Assembly: GCA_950295325.1 (NCBI GenBank)
Contig: OX485805.1
Span: forward strand, 9,174,501-9,238,500
Reading direction: 5' to 3'
Length of the DNA stretch: 64,000 bases
From: Polytrichum commune
Taxonomy: Eukaryota > Streptophyta > Polytrichopsida > Polytrichales > Polytrichaceae
A program made the translations under genes and the position numbers. Within the stretch, counting starts at the first letter, position 1. Each line of letters starts with the position of its first letter. The notes under the pieces are model-generated. The model was not told where the DNA came from, made no database searches, and saw nothing but the letters and a program-made list of their open reading frames with translations. Positions 34,968 to 45,839 of the stretch are shown here, one piece after another.

Positions 34968-35193
34968 CTATGATCGGGGAGAACCGGCAGTTAGTTACAA
35001 ATGAACCGGTTGAGTTTGAGAAATAACCGGTTGAAATTCAAGACTGCAGGAAAATTACCGATCATTTTAAAGGAATTTATAGAATATACCCCAATTTAAT
35101 AAAGGAAAACCGAAGGATGTCAACATATAACCGGTTGGACTTGCAAATACTAGGATCTCAACCGGTAATGCCCCAAAATCTCCCCGATCACTG
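34968..35193 (+). mobile_element. MITE-1 reference copy (hAT-type), 8-bp TSD
   Basis: 226 bp. Left end CTATGATCGGGGAGA, right end complement CAGTGATCGGGGAGA. CTAGGAAC is duplicated exactly at 34960-34967 and 35194-35201. An 8-bp duplication plus a CAGTG start is the hAT pattern. Perfect AACCGGTT palindromes lie at 35004-35011, 35025-35032 and 35129-35136, with AACCGGTA at 35160. Confidence 0.9.
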
Positions 35194-35315
35194 CTAGGAA
35201 CCTACGCCACCAGTAACTTTCCGACCTAACCATATCGGAGTAAAATCGGAGTAAAATCGACCAGCCCTATTTCCCTGCCTTCCGCTCTATTACCTGGTGG
35301 CAACTTTAATTTGGC

Positions 35316-35381
35316 CCACACATGCTGGTGGCGGCGAACGGACTTCGTCCGTTCACTGCCCCCCGCCACCAGTATGTGTGG
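35316..35381. repeat. Nested hairpin
   Basis: Outer stem 35316-35334 / 35363-35381 (19 bp, one mismatch, CCACACATGCTGGTGGCGG). Inside it is a perfect 8-bp stem GAACGGAC / GTCCGTTC with a 3-nt loop. Possibly a small foldback or element end; related CTGGTGG inverted repeats occur near 34430. Confidence 0.75.
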
Positions 35382-35384
35382 GGG

Positions 35385-36205
35385 GCCCTTTAGTTGACTG
35401 GCCCCACTAGGAGCATACTTGGCGATTTGCTTCGGGTTGTTGTAGTATTGTTTTGGCAACACGGTGATCAACTCAAGAGTGGACTTCCATGGATGGAAGT
35501 CCACATTAATCATTGGCTACCTACTAAGGGGAGAGTCCCGAATGCATGTGTAGGAGGGTTTGGTGACCAAGCCATGAGCTTGGAGGTATGCGGTATTGGG
35601 AGCTAACCATGCATGTGTGTGGGATGTGTAGGTTAGCACTCGTGGCACTTGCTAGAGTTGGAAAGTGGTCAAGCTAAGTTAAGAAAAGCTAGCAAGGGTT
35701 GCGACAAAAGTGGCCCTAAGTCATTATTAAAAACAATTGATCATATGCGGCATTAAGTATAAAATAGCACCACTTCAACCATTCATAATAACGGTGTAAG
35801 GAGGATGCAAAAATGTTTTTAGAAGAGCACCAACTTTGTCCAATCACAATGACTAATCGGGGACCTATTCACTCAACAAGGCGGTGTAAGAAGTGATTCA
35901 CAAAAGAGGGACAACACCTTCATTTAATAGAAGATCCTCACATGCAATAACGTTGATTTTGTGGTGATTCTCACTTGGCAATCCAACATCAATAGACCCC
36001 CAAGTTGACATTAAAAGGCCCATTAAACCCTTAAGACAACTTTGAGAATTTATCTATGTTGAATATGATTCTTTAAACATGTTCGGCCTCCCTTAAAGAA
36101 TTTATCTATGTTGCATATACTAGTAAGGTAGGCCATACATGTTTAACAAAACATTGGGTTTGAAACCTTGTTTAAAAATCTAAGGTAAAGAATTTTGGCC
36201 TTGAC
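35385..36205. other. Spacer, nothing recognised
   Basis: May include the 5' remainder of the hAT remnant that follows. Confidence 0.3.
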
Positions 36206-36484
36206 ATGTGCAACTGTGCAAATTTTGGACTTGAATATTCGACTTTGCAACTTCGACTCAACATTGACAGCAACTTCGGCTTGACAAGCACAACTATATG
36301 TGAATGTGGATTTTCCAAACATAATTGGGTGAAGAGTGATTGCAAAAGTCGATTGAAACTTGAAACATTGGATGCATTGATGCGAGTGTCATTATGCGGC
36401 CTTCCGATGGAAATATGGATTGGGCTAGAATTTTTGACACTTGGAAATCAAAAACCGGAGGGCTTTGCCTTTGGAGTTGGATGA
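36206..36484 (+). pseudogene. hAT transposase C-terminal remnant (second hAT lineage)
   Basis: The frame contains TTICECGFSKHNWVKSDCKS, then RLKLETLDALMRVSLCGLP and IWIGLEFLTLGN. This is the hAT dimerisation block (S-x-ER-GFS-xxN-x-IK...LR...L..LM+V). It differs clearly from the copy at 11.7-12.2 kb, so it is a separate lineage. CERGFS has become CECGFS, and the rest of the transposase is missing. No flanking duplication was found. Confidence 0.65.
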
Positions 36485-37283
36485 TGATTAAGTGCATTAT
36501 GTAGAGAATCTAAATAATTTTACTTCTTCAATAAGTGCATGTACTTCTTCAATATAATGAGACATCATATTATTTTCATACTCAATACAAAACAACCGAT
36601 ATCAAGTTTTTTTGGGTGAGGTGTTGCAAAAAAGTTTTGAAAGTTTGAGTGAAGTGTGATTATTTGGAAGCCCTTCACATTGAAATGCATGTGCACACTT
36701 TAAACTTGAACAATGATGAGTGGGACTTGAGACTTGGGGCCCATGTAAACCGGCCCTTAGGTTCATGGTGATGGGACCCATGAGATTAATGACTTTTGGC
36801 TTAATTTACATAGAGGAGGTGTGCCATGACCAAGCCAGTTGAGGCTCGGTGGTTTAGTTCCCTTAACTTATAATAAGTAGCGTCATGGACTCATGGCTAA
36901 TCAAGTATGCACAAACTCCACAAAATATGGGCCCTCCTTTATTAGAAATTATTATCATGAACAGGACTCTTGAATGTGAATGTGTATATTTAAAGCCAGC
37001 GAGTGGGCCGGGGCTATGCGCCCACCTTTTTTAAGCAGGCAAATCCGATATAGCGTGTCCTGTTTTTAAACAATTTCATTGCGAAATTTGCATCGAAGGT
37101 TCCAAATTAGTCTACATGGTTTCACGTGGGATGAATAAACCACAAAGTAATGGGGGGTTATGTTTTTACAATGCCCCTTGTATCTTGGTAATAGTGGTAG
37201 GAACCTACTTCGAACAACCCCATTATAGTTAACACGGTAGATATCAAAGCAATATGGTTCCTGAGGATGTTAGCGCATGCCTT
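36485..37283. other. Spacer, nothing recognised
   Basis: No gene was recognised. Confidence 0.35.
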
Positions 37284-37360
37284 CGTGTGGCTGGGGCGAA
37301 CCAACCTGTACACCGGTTCCTTGAAGGCAAGGGTTTAGGCATCCAACAAGGAACGCCCAA
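37284..37360. repeat. Short repeat related to the palindrome at 62.3 kb
   Basis: GGCGAACCAACC...GTTCCTTG and GGGTTTAGGCATCCAACA match 62288-62388. A direct repeat CCTTCGTGTGGC flanks it (about 37280-37291 and 37364-37375), possibly a long target duplication. Confidence 0.5.
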
Positions 37361-37375
37361 ATCGCCTTCGTGTGG

Positions 37376-38659
37376 CCATGGGTCTTGCTACGGGGGTGGT
37401 ATTCTGATGCACAACAAGGTGACATGTAACATGTTGAGCAAGTAGTAAATGATGTCAGTGGCAAAACATTATGTTTTAGTGTTTCACGAAGGTATTGTTC
37501 CATGGGCATAGTATGATGGGGTTGACCACAAGTACTTCAACGACACATGGTTGAACATGCCATCATGGTATCCTCCCCATGATGATGGGTGATGTCCATG
37601 TAGGTTAGAACATGAGTTGTAGAGTAGGCAAGTGATAGGTAGTTTAGCTTCTTTGACATTGCCATGAATTTATAGGATTAGGGTTAATGTTTCACAATAG
37701 TGTTTAGTGTTGGTGATGTGAAGGTAAATTGGCTTTGTAGTAGACATGAATTGTTGTATACTAATAATAGAAATGAGCGCAATATGATTGCATTATGATG
37801 GTGATACTACTCCACTTCTTTTTTGCTTGCTTGGTTGGGTATTATGACGTATGAGTGCGATTCTAGAGTGTCACAAGTGCAAAAATCATTTCATGGATTA
37901 CCTCGTTTAGTGAGGATGGGCTTATAGTGCGTGTGGGAAATTGGTGAAAGTTATTTCTTTGCACTATGAAATTACTATTATTAGAATATATAGGGTTTTG
38001 GGAGCCCAAAGTGCCAAAGTGTTGAAAACTTTCTACGCAAGCTCTCTTGAGTTTCTTAGTGTTCAATGCAAGCATCTCTTCGATTTTCTATGAAATAGAG
38101 AAACTATGAAACTTAAATATAACACCCTCAATGTAGTTGTTTGTAAAGTTGTAGGCAAATGTAACAAAATGAAGAAACATGTCTATGGAGACTTGTACGT
38201 TGCCAAGCGGTAATTTACTCCCAACAAGGAGACATGAGATGGTGGATCAATAAGGACCACCTACCTCCACCCCATTATTCAAAAATATTTGTATAAATAG
38301 CAAAAGCATTATTGTGACGAATGGAGTCTTGAGGACAAAAAAAGAGTTTGTTCAAGAGGCTTGTGAACCCCATAACCACTACCTTTGGGGAAGGTGTAGA
38401 GGAAGCCTTGGACACCCCTTTATTGTTTAGGGCCTTTCACAACTAAGCAAGCTATCAACTCCCATTGCATAAAAGGATGTTCCAATGCCCATGATGGAAA
38501 TGAAAACATTGTTGTCATGAAGCCATTCCTTCACATGTGCTTCAATGTTTTAGCAATATTATGATCATAGATGAAAGAGCAAATAAATAAGTACATCATA
38601 CAAATTCCACATGATTGCATGGCTTGCGAAAGGACTAAATGGGTGAGGAATGTGATGAG
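37376..38659. other. Spacer, possibly decayed Gypsy interior
   Basis: Lies upstream of a Gypsy 3' end on the plus strand and may hold its eroded pol. No integrase or RT motif could be recognised. Confidence 0.25.
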
Positions 38660-39105
38660 GAATATCCATGGATGGATTGGTGCATTTGAGATTTTAAGAG
38701 AATTGGCGTTGTAGCACACCATTTGAAATTGCTTGAGATTTTGAAATTTCATAATATTTTTTATATCTCTTTGTTGAAGCCCCACAAGGCTATCCCGCCC
38801 TTTGGAATTCTACCTCATGACGTGGCTTGGGTTATGGATTTAAGCACAACTCTTGGGAGCGTGAAGCTAATTTGAGTCACAAGGTATTCAAAGAATATTG
38901 GGTCTCTATAGCTCGCATAAATGAATGCTTGTCACGTCATGGTGTTGGACATGAGAGTATATCCGATATTCCACCTAAACGCAAGAGGCGTAGAAGATCT
39001 TAGAATAGAAATTTTCCTTCCTTAGATTTTTAAATAAGTTTTACCTTCATTGACGGGTTTTACTTGTGAGTTAAGCAAAGGCACTCAAACCTAGAGGGGA
39101 AGGAG
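38660..39105 (+). pseudogene. Ty3/Gypsy (chromovirus-type) pol 3' end with chromodomain and PPT
   Basis: Across frameshifts the plus strand reads WIGAFEILRELAL, VAHHLKLLEILKFHNIFYIS followed by LLKPHK, and GYGFKHNSWEREANLSHKVF. These are the three C-terminal blocks of plant Gypsy integrase (GPF.I...; Y.L.LP...HPVFHVSLLKP) followed by the chromodomain (W..ee.L). A basic PPKRKRRRRS tail ends the frame at about 39000. A purine tract AGAGGGGAAGGAG at 39093-39105 directly precedes TGTAATG, the expected layout of polypurine tract and 3' LTR start. Stops and frame changes show it is dead. Confidence 0.75.
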
Positions 39106-39352
39106 TGTAATGTGTTAGCAACATGAACTAGGCTATTATGAAGCCTTGCGGATGAAGTCAACAAGGCTATCATGAAGTTGAGTGGATTATAATGATAAGA
39201 ATCAATCTAGCTAGCTTACTACTTGTAACTCCTAGTGGCAAGCTCATTGATTGCTTGTAACTCATGTTAACTCCTCTTAACTCCTCTAAGCTTGGACAAG
39301 TGGCAGAGAGACGAGCACTTTGCGTGAAGAAGGTTTGCATGGCAAGGGGGCT

Positions 39353-39393
<41 letters not shown>

Positions 39394-39420
39394 TTAATTT
39401 TAAGCTTAGAAAGCTTGTGT
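39106..39420 (+). mobile_element. 3' LTR (start) of the Gypsy remnant
   Basis: Begins TGTAATGTGTTAGCAACATG right after the polypurine tract. TAACTCCTCTTAACTCCTC-like words near 39240-39290 are typical of LTR U3/R sequence. The downstream end is uncertain because a CT microsatellite has expanded near it. No 5' LTR was found in the window. Confidence 0.55.
39356..39388. repeat. (CT)n microsatellite
   Basis: About 16 uninterrupted CT units. It creates an Arg/Glu or Ser/Leu run in overlapping frames, which are artefacts. Confidence 0.95.
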
Positions 39421-39499
39421 CACCTTCCATTTTTGCATGGTCGTTGCGGCAACAACATGTACGAGGATAATTGTAGCAAATCTAGGGTAGGAGTGCAAG

Positions 39500-39790
39500 A
39501 ACAACCAACAATGCAGGGCCTGCACTAGGGAGCAGATTACCCAATGCTTATAAACAAAAGGCTTGTTGCCTTTATCCTTCTTCAATAACAAGTCCAAGTT
39601 CATTTGCAAGATCTCATCCTTTGATATCCCCGAGATATTGAGTGCAACCAATGCATCGTAGTACCCAAAGAACACCAACATATCCTTTCGATTGATTCCC
39701 CACTTGGTCCCGAGGTTGCGAGCCGGCATGTAACCACTACTTTGTGGTTTGTTGCACTTGTAGTGCTCGGCCTTAGGTTTCTAAAACAAC
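39500..39790 (-). pseudogene. SANT/Myb-like transposon-associated protein remnant
   Basis: The minus-strand frame near 39729-39500 reads ARNLGTKWGINRKDMLVFFG, YDALVALNISGISKDEIL and FVYKHWVIC. This follows the pattern R...L..RW..I..D...F.G.Y......SG.s..d.....F...HCW of plant trihelix/SANT proteins encoded next to PIF/Harbinger transposases. It lies outside the Harbinger element at 41 kb, so it would come from another copy. Based on pattern only. Confidence 0.45.
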
Positions 39791-39799
39791 TAGTATAGC

Positions 39800-40980
39800 A
39801 ATGACATAGGATGTGGGATTTTATTGAACGGGAAGGGTGCACAAGATGCAAAGGAAAGTTGGATTAAAATGAGGATTATTACGGCAACATGTGGACATTT
39901 TAAACAAACCATTGTCCAATGGGAAGAGATTGGGTTTAATTGCAACATTATGGTCTTATTGGATTGGTTTTCTAAAGCTAGAGGTTCTTTAAAGTACAAA
40001 TATGATGCTTCAGACTAAGTGGATAGATGTTGATTATATCAATTTGATCAACCGTGACAACGATATGTTAATTGTCCTCCAAGTTGTATGCATTGGATAG
40101 CAATGATGCTAAGTGTCTAGCAAAATTTGTTTCTACTCGAGGTTAAATTGTTTATGTGTATGCTAGACCTTAGTGGCTCGTACTTGAACCATTTGTGATG
40201 CCATTTCCACACTGCATCTCATCAATAATTATATACCAATTGCAATTTTCATGGCTATGTTTTGTGTATTGGAATCTTTAAAAATGCCTCTAATTTTTAT
40301 AGTCCTACTATCAAACTTTTTAAATTCTTAAGATAAATATACGGTTATGAATATAAAAGCTCAAAATTTTTATAATCAACATACCATCCCATCAAAAGGC
40401 TTGAATTCCAATATTATGTAATCATAGGGTCCTCAAAATGTATGCCAAAAAAATAATACGCCCCCCCCCCCCCCAGAATATGTTGGATATCACATGTATA
40501 TGCAACATTTTATATTAGGTGACCCCCCTCCCAAGATTTCCATGGTACTTGATATACAACACTTAGATAATTTTATGATGTTATATCAAATTTAAATTAC
40601 ATGTAATAATGTCTCACACACATAGAACACTTTTATATTGTATGTAATTATTTCACAAAATTTACATAAAATTGATATATTAGACCCTATATTGTATCAC
40701 ACGTAGTTCCTAAGTTTTTCGCTAGTGCCCTCGTCAAGCTTACAACATATTTATGACAATCCACCATATGGTGGCAAAAGGAATTTTCAACTTCATATAG
40801 TGGTATTAAATGTCAATGATAGCCATGTGTATTGACTTCTCATTGACTTGTGGTTGGTGGGATGCCATTGATAATTGTGTCTCATGCCAAATGAGGTATT
40901 AAATCTTGCCCCCCCGATTCCAAAGTGAATCCAAGCATTTCTCAAATTGATGTGAGCCACCTTGCTTGTCCATACATATA
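39800..40980. other. AT-rich spacer with a C tract
   Basis: A 14-C run is at 40461-40474. The 64-codon plus-strand frame at 39824 matches nothing recognised. Confidence 0.35.
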
Positions 40981-41000
40981 TAAGGGGCGGTTTACACTAT

Positions 41001-41075
41001 GGACCATGAAGTCGGACTATTGACAAAGTCGGACCATGAAAGATGGCCTTTGTCAATGGTCCGACTTCATGGTCC
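41001..41075. repeat. Subterminal hairpin of the Harbinger element
   Basis: 41001-41028 and 41048-41075 are inverted copies of 28 bp with one mismatch, separated by 19 nt. The arm begins GGACCATGAAGTCGGAC, continuing the TIR sequence, so the left end carries the terminal motif three times. Confidence 0.9.
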
Positions 41076-41389
41076 GACTTTATAAAAAATTAGTTTTGAG
41101 AGCTTTGGGCCCCTCACTAGGTGTAAACCGAATGTGGACCAAGAGGAAAGACCATGGACCAAAAAGTGAAGGCACACACAAAAAAAATTCAAACATTCAA
41201 AAAGTCAACTTTGACCATTCTCTTGGCTTCAATAGTTTTGTCTTGACTTCACTTCTTGTTTTTGCTTGTTTTCAAGAACGGATGTCCGGAGTTGTAGAAC
41301 GATTGTCGTTGGAATCTTGGACGGAGAGAGAATTTATGAAACAAACTTGAATAAAATATAATACTTTTAGATTTTTGTGTGAGAGGTTG

Positions 41390-42200
41390 GGCCCGTATTT
41401 GAAGAAAGAGGAAAATCGTTTTAGAGTAACTACACTGGTGCAAGAGAGGGTAGCAATATATTGCATAAATTAGGTAGCGGCGAGGGATTGCAAAACATAA
41501 GAGAGTTGTATGGGGTTCATAAGAGCACATTATAAAAAATAATAAGGAAATTCTTTAGGGCTATCAAGAGGCATTTGTAGTCAATTTTTGTACAAACTCC
41601 GGATGAATCGCAATTTAGGAATTTAGCTATAAGATTTGAAAAAATATATAGTATACCGTACATTATAGGGGCAATAGACGGTTCGCAAATTCTTTTTTTA
41701 GCTCTAGTAGTCAGTTGAGAACACTAATACTACAGTAAATCATTTCATTCAACAATTTTACAAGGGATTGTTGGACCAGATTGTAGGTTCTAGGATTATG
41801 AATTCGGTTGGGCATGAAGTCTACACGATTGGGTTGTATTCCATGTGACGAACATCAAACGAGCATGTATAGAGGAAAAAATCCAGCCATAAAAATTTGT
41901 TGGAAACGTTGCGTATCCGGTGAGGCCATGGATGTACAATCTTTTTAGGGATGGAAAAAGTACATTGTCTGAGTTAGAGGCAAACTGAAATTTCATCAAT
42001 TTTTCAACTAGAATTTGACTATAAAAAACATTTGGTACATTAAAGGATAAATGGAGGTTGATAATGAAGCGATCTAAGGTACCATAGAGGAGTTAATGGC
42101 CAGGATTAATGTTCCAATTGTGCATGACATAAATGATGTAGAAATATATTTATTTTTATTGCGGAAAAATAAGAAGGAAAATGAACTTTAAATAGAATTC
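41390..42200 (+). pseudogene. PIF/Harbinger DDE transposase, decayed
   Basis: A plus-strand reading with several stops contains LYGVHKSTL (helix-turn-helix region), then VQTPDESQFRNLAIRFEKIY and PYIIGAIDGSQI (first catalytic Asp present). After frame changes come GNVAYPVRPWMYNLFRDGKS, LSELEAN and KTFGTLKDKWRLIMKR. The usual GDxAYP and E+AFGxLK+RW motifs have Asp-to-Asn and Glu-to-Lys changes, and the Trp of the EANWNF block is a TGA stop. All three are explained by G-to-A transitions. The enzyme normally cuts and pastes with a DDE nuclease; this copy cannot. Confidence 0.85.
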
Positions 42201-42884
42201 ACATTTATGCACAATTTATTAGCTCAAAATTTATAGCAGTACCAAATATGGAACATATATGATATACCAGAGGTAGATAACGATAACGACAATGTTTTAT
42301 GTCTATGTTTTTGAGGAAATTAGTAGATTTTTGAAATGATGCAAGAAAAACTTTGGAATTGCTCAAATTGTTCTAATAAACATTTGATTTAATTTCCTTT
42401 GTATGATCCACTTATTGTTGGTGTTGTTTGACATGATACAGATGTAGATAAAATAAAAATGTCTAGAAAAGTGATTTCATTGCACTCGTTGGAACCTAAT
42501 TATATATTTTTTATCCTATTATTCGTTTATTTCTTGAAACCATTTACATTCTTTCACCTTATATGATAAAAAATATATTTTTATCAAACATATATTATTT
42601 CATAATGTTTCTTTTTTCTTTTTTCTATAGGACCACCAAGACCAATTAAAACCTTTGACAACAACTTTCAAACGAATATGCAATCTAATCCAAGTGTTTA
42701 TATCTACAGATAAGAACAACAAACTGTAAAAACATACACAAAATATAGCGGTAGTCCTAGTCTGCAAAAATGACGTGCTCTGTAAAAAATTGTTAATCTA
42801 TGCATATAGTATTCTTCTATACATATAATGTAACGACATAATATGCATTATCTAAATCATATTGAACGAAGTAAGAGTAAGGAA

Positions 42885-43100
42885 TTAGTGATAAACTAGT
42901 GAGGCCGGTACAAGTTTGATTGGATAGATCGTGGGTTCGAAACCTCATATGCGCGCGAACCCACATACCGATGGAAGATGAATCCCGCAGCCCCCATGGC
43001 AGCAGCCGATCCCGTATTGGGAGGAGGGGGACATAGGGGCTAATGCGAAGGCCTTCTACAACCACATCATACGGCCTACATACGCCCTCATACTTCCGCA
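42885..43100 (+). other. Possible tRNA-derived SINE inside the Harbinger element
   Basis: A perfect B-box GGTTCGAAACC at 42934-42944 follows an A-box-like TAGTGAGGCCGG at 42897-42908, 25 nt apart, as in a pol III promoter. No cloverleaf acceptor stem closes around it, so it is not a functional tRNA gene. The body continues with a GC-rich 150 bp. The tail and target duplication are not clear. Confidence 0.4.
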
Positions 43101-44347
43101 TTCAACCTCATCCAACTTATATTTTATTAAACAAATATTTTAATTTAATTAATGATATTTTAAACAATAGCTTGTGTTAAAAAAAATTACCTTGTTTTTT
43201 GGTGGTTTTAGCAGATTTTTCGTCCAGCTTGGCTCGAATGACAATGAAATGATGTACATCAAAGTCCCTCTATTTTATTCTCGCCATCTTTTCTTCTTTT
43301 TCTTCGGATTTATCGACCTTAATAATGACATTTTTTGTTACTCTCTTTCTTTTCCTCTCAAGAACATGTTTTGTTGATGATTCTGTCACTGTTACTATTG
43401 TTGTTACTATTGTTCATATTGTTTCAAGTTGCTCATTCATTTGTCTATCTTCCAAAAATTAAACATTGGTGGATGTTGAAATACACTAGATGATAAGGAG
43501 AGGAGATTAAAACCATGTAACATTTCGGAAATAAATGATTGTTTACTCCTAAAAAATGGTATCTATTGCGAACTTTATTACTACTCTCTTTGCGACTCTA
43601 TACGTTACTCTTCATTACATTATGACCCTCCATTGTTGCCAAAAAAACTCATACTACTATACAATGTCACAACATGTTCACAAGACAAATGAGAGCCTAC
43701 TGAATACAACAACCTAATATACAAATTTTTATTCATTTCATGTTTTGTTGTTTTATTTTTTATTATAATTATAATTATATTTTTCATGTTATTAGTTGTT
43801 ATATTAATTTACTATTCTTTAACATTATTATAATTTAATTTAATTTAATGTTACAATGATATACTTTAATATAATGATATATATTTTAATTTAATTTAAC
43901 ATTATAACATTTTATATTCTATTTAACATTTTACTGATTTTAATTAATTTAACATTTTTCTACGTTATTATACTTTTTGGAATTTGGATGTTATATTGGT
44001 TTTTTGAATTATAACATTTTTATGTAATGAAAAGCAACCACCATATCACGTAAAACCCCAAAAAATATTATTGAAAATCTATTAAAAAAACATTTATTTG
44101 CCATGGGCCCCTGCCTTTTTCTACCATAGCACCTCGCTTGCCTCTCTCACCACAAAACCCGTTGGACCATGTTAGTGCATATATTATGCCTTAAAATTTG
44201 TATTTTGGAAACTTTGACCTACATGGTCCCTCTACCATTTTTCCCCTAGTGTAAACCAAAGTGGTCCCGTGACGAGTTCAATAGCCAATTAGTGCTCTTA
44301 TATCACCCTGGGACAACTTCATGGTCCACAGTGTAAACCGCCCCTAA

Positions 44348-45839
44348 TTCAACCTTTAGGAAGAGGATTACACGTTAGGTATTTCTTGTGTTGGTGGGAA
44401 TATGCTCATTTGATGCCTAAAATGATTTCTTTGGGAGCATCACATTTTATGTAGTTTTTGAGGTAACCTATGTTCATGGGTTGTCATTCCATGATGACCA
44501 AAGCCACTACTAAACTTTTGTCATCACTTTATGTTTATCCACTAGTGTACAATTATTTACACTCTAACCTCTACAATGTCACCTTATGTAAGATCACTCC
44601 TTGTGTTACATCCCAAAACCCTAGGGAGTGGATGTGCTCAGTTTAAATCTCTCTTTTCCTGTCACAAATCCTTCTAGCATATCATGGTTTTTGACATTAA
44701 AAGAATCCACCAAAGTGTTCAAACCACACGCTCACACACATTACATTGTCATCATTGTCAATATTATAATGTTGACTTTGTGTTATTCCATAATGTCACA
44801 TGCTACACTAATTCTCTATTATCATACATCCATGTTAACAATACAAACCTCCTTTGCTTGCCACATGCATAATATTATGGAGGCTAGAGTGCACTTTGTG
44901 AATGCTCCATTTCCCATCGCTAAGTGGTATTAAGGTGCCCTTCTCTAGTCAAAGTAGAGGTGGGTCGCATCAAATCCGTATGTGGGTCACTTTCATTAAT
45001 TAATACGCCACCCCCTTGCCCACCCGCTCTCCTAGTCCATATCTTTGTCAATTAATGAGGTGCAACCAACCCACACACTACCAAAAGAAATACCCATGGC
45101 AATGTCCCATGCAATGTTTTTCTCCCAATTATGTGGTGGCCTTTTGCTACATGCCCGATGCTCAAAGCTTTGTTAACAACGGGCAATAGGAAAAGGTTAG
45201 GTAACCGAAAAATCTATTGCCTTGAGGGATATTTAATCCCCGGTTGTCACCATATACCCGTGGTTAGCCACCATGTTGCTTAATTTGAGCCATTATTCTA
45301 GCTAGCTTCATCCTATGGTTAAGGGTTAGGGAGCCCACCTCACCAACCCCAACCCTAATTGTAGCCGTTTTTCACCCACGGCGGCCATCATTTCGCCACC
45401 CTCTAGCCACTTCACCTCCCACCATGTAGCTCGGGGCGATCACACACCCTTATGTTTTGTAACCACATGCAATAATGGGGTATTTAATGGGGGGGTATTT
45501 ATGTACCTCTCAATAATTATGGCCTCCTTATTTGTAAATAAAAAACTACTTTGACGTATTTTTTAGCACCCTATATTTATTTGTAATTGTTTAGAGAGGT
45601 TGATTTTTGGCATAATTTTTTTTTTATAAATCATACAAGTACTACGTAGTGGACAGAATACTATAGCATTGTGAAACCGACCATGTGAGCAGCAACCACT
45701 CCATACCATTCAAATTGTCATTCATTTCGTTTCAACTCCCCATGCTACTCAAAGAGGTGCGGCGTCAAGATGGTGTCCAAAAAATTCTTCACTTCGCTCC
45801 ACATACCGGTTTGCAAATCTAACGCCAAAATCACTCCAT
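44348..45839. other. Spacer, nothing recognised
   Basis: The unassigned frame 44628-44933 is not recognised. Low-complexity T and G runs are present near 45488 and 45620. Confidence 0.3.

Larger units (their letters stand above)
40984..44344 (+). mobile_element. PIF/Harbinger transposon, complete ends, TSD TAA
   Basis: 3,361 bp between TAA duplications (40981-40983 and 44345-44347). Terminal inverted repeat GGGGCGGTTTACACT, then one mismatch and TGGACCATGAAGT, 28 bp in all. The 3-bp TWA duplication and the GGGGC terminus are diagnostic for PIF/Harbinger. Inside are a decayed DDE transposase on the plus strand and, at about 43.2-43.5 kb on the minus strand, a Lys/Arg-rich decayed frame (ERKRKRVTK) that could be the end of the partner Myb-like protein. 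Confidence 0.9.

Noticed and set aside
39170-39470. Frames with Arg-Glu or Ser-Leu runs
   Set aside because: They are translations of the CT microsatellite.
42897-42950. Functional tRNA gene
   Set aside because: A- and B-box-like sequences exist, but no acceptor stem or anticodon arm pairs.
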